A program made the translations under genes and the position numbers. From a virus: DNA of 37,873 bases. The stretch lies in the IMG/VR virus record IMGVR_UViG_3300042368_001293, positions 1-37,873 of that record; one strand, given 5' to 3'. Every line of letters begins with the position of its first letter. Positions within the stretch are counted from its first letter, which is position 1. Below are positions 37,772 to 37,873 of the stretch, piece by piece. Under the pieces are notes generated by a model. It was not told the DNA's origin and did not search any database. It worked only from the letters and a program-made list of their open reading frames with translations.

Positions 37772-37873
37772 GATGGTGAAATGGGTTTGAGAGGTGGATT
37801 GCTCCGCCGCTTCGGTTGTCCGGGATCGGGCCGCGCTTGAGATGCGTGCCTTCGCCAGGTTGTCCCCATTTCA

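Noticed and set aside
37438-37869. Leftward frame at the right edge that could continue the cut gene of the left edge
   Set aside because: The join is in frame, but the sequence is Arg/Ser/Pro-rich and overlaps the capsid gene for over 300 bp out of frame, so it is a shadow and not the scaffold C-terminus.

Overview
The window is almost the whole genome of a temperate, short-tailed (podovirus-type) phage. By eye it is roughly 60% G+C. It carries no rRNA operon, housekeeping gene or CRISPR array. The host is most likely a Gram-negative bacterium. The integrase, with NxxR in place of the usual HxxR and a tail of the form ...YV..LVSRDEAGRF..I.P, resembles those I associate with Verrucomicrobiota, but that is recall and a weak inference.

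Layout. Apart from two rightward genes (a small ribbon-helix-helix protein at 12878 and the integrase at 13381), everything is transcribed leftward. Read leftward from a control region at 12770-12877, the order is: small early genes and a possible excisionase (12.8-11 kb); RecT- and RecE-like recombination proteins and a VRR-NUC nuclease (10.9-8.4 kb); a lambda-O-like initiator gene with internal iterons and a DnaC-like helicase loader (8.3-6.3 kb); small terminase, a DNA methyltransferase and large terminase (6.3-3 kb); portal and small head proteins (2.7-0.1 kb); and a probable scaffold gene cut by the left edge. The order resumes at the right edge with the capsid protein, a small head protein, a terminator and a tRNA. 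Then come two tail-adaptor/fibre fusions, the tail nozzle, three internal virion proteins (one of about 2,794 residues), a T7-fibre-type anchor domain and the lysis cassette. It ends convergently against the integrase at 14.55 kb. The two edges are therefore probably neighbours on a circular or circularly permuted molecule, with most of the scaffold gene missing. An uninterrupted attP candidate in the middle also points to a non-integrated phage form.

How the parts fit. The virion is T7-like in plan (adaptor, nozzle, internal core proteins), but no RNA or DNA polymerase is seen. Replication would rely on an initiator, a loader and the host replisome, as in lambda. Regulation probably centres on two divergent ribbon-helix-helix genes separated by three copies of a GGTGTT-A-AACACC operator, two of which sit on the leftward promoter. 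The attP candidate (core matching the 3' end of a tRNA-Ala or tmRNA gene, flanked by 11-bp arm repeats) lies just upstream of the integrase. At least 21 ATGA and three TGATG stop/start overlaps couple translation along the leftward genes.

Most unusual points: two tail-adaptor paralogues, each fused to collagen-like stalks and different fibre tips; a free-standing T7-fibre anchor domain; a giant polyvalent internal protein with FS-punctuated modules; the ribbon-helix-helix switch; iterons inside the initiator gene; a three-segment alternative hairpin before terL; and a tRNA that may cut the late mRNA between head and tail genes.
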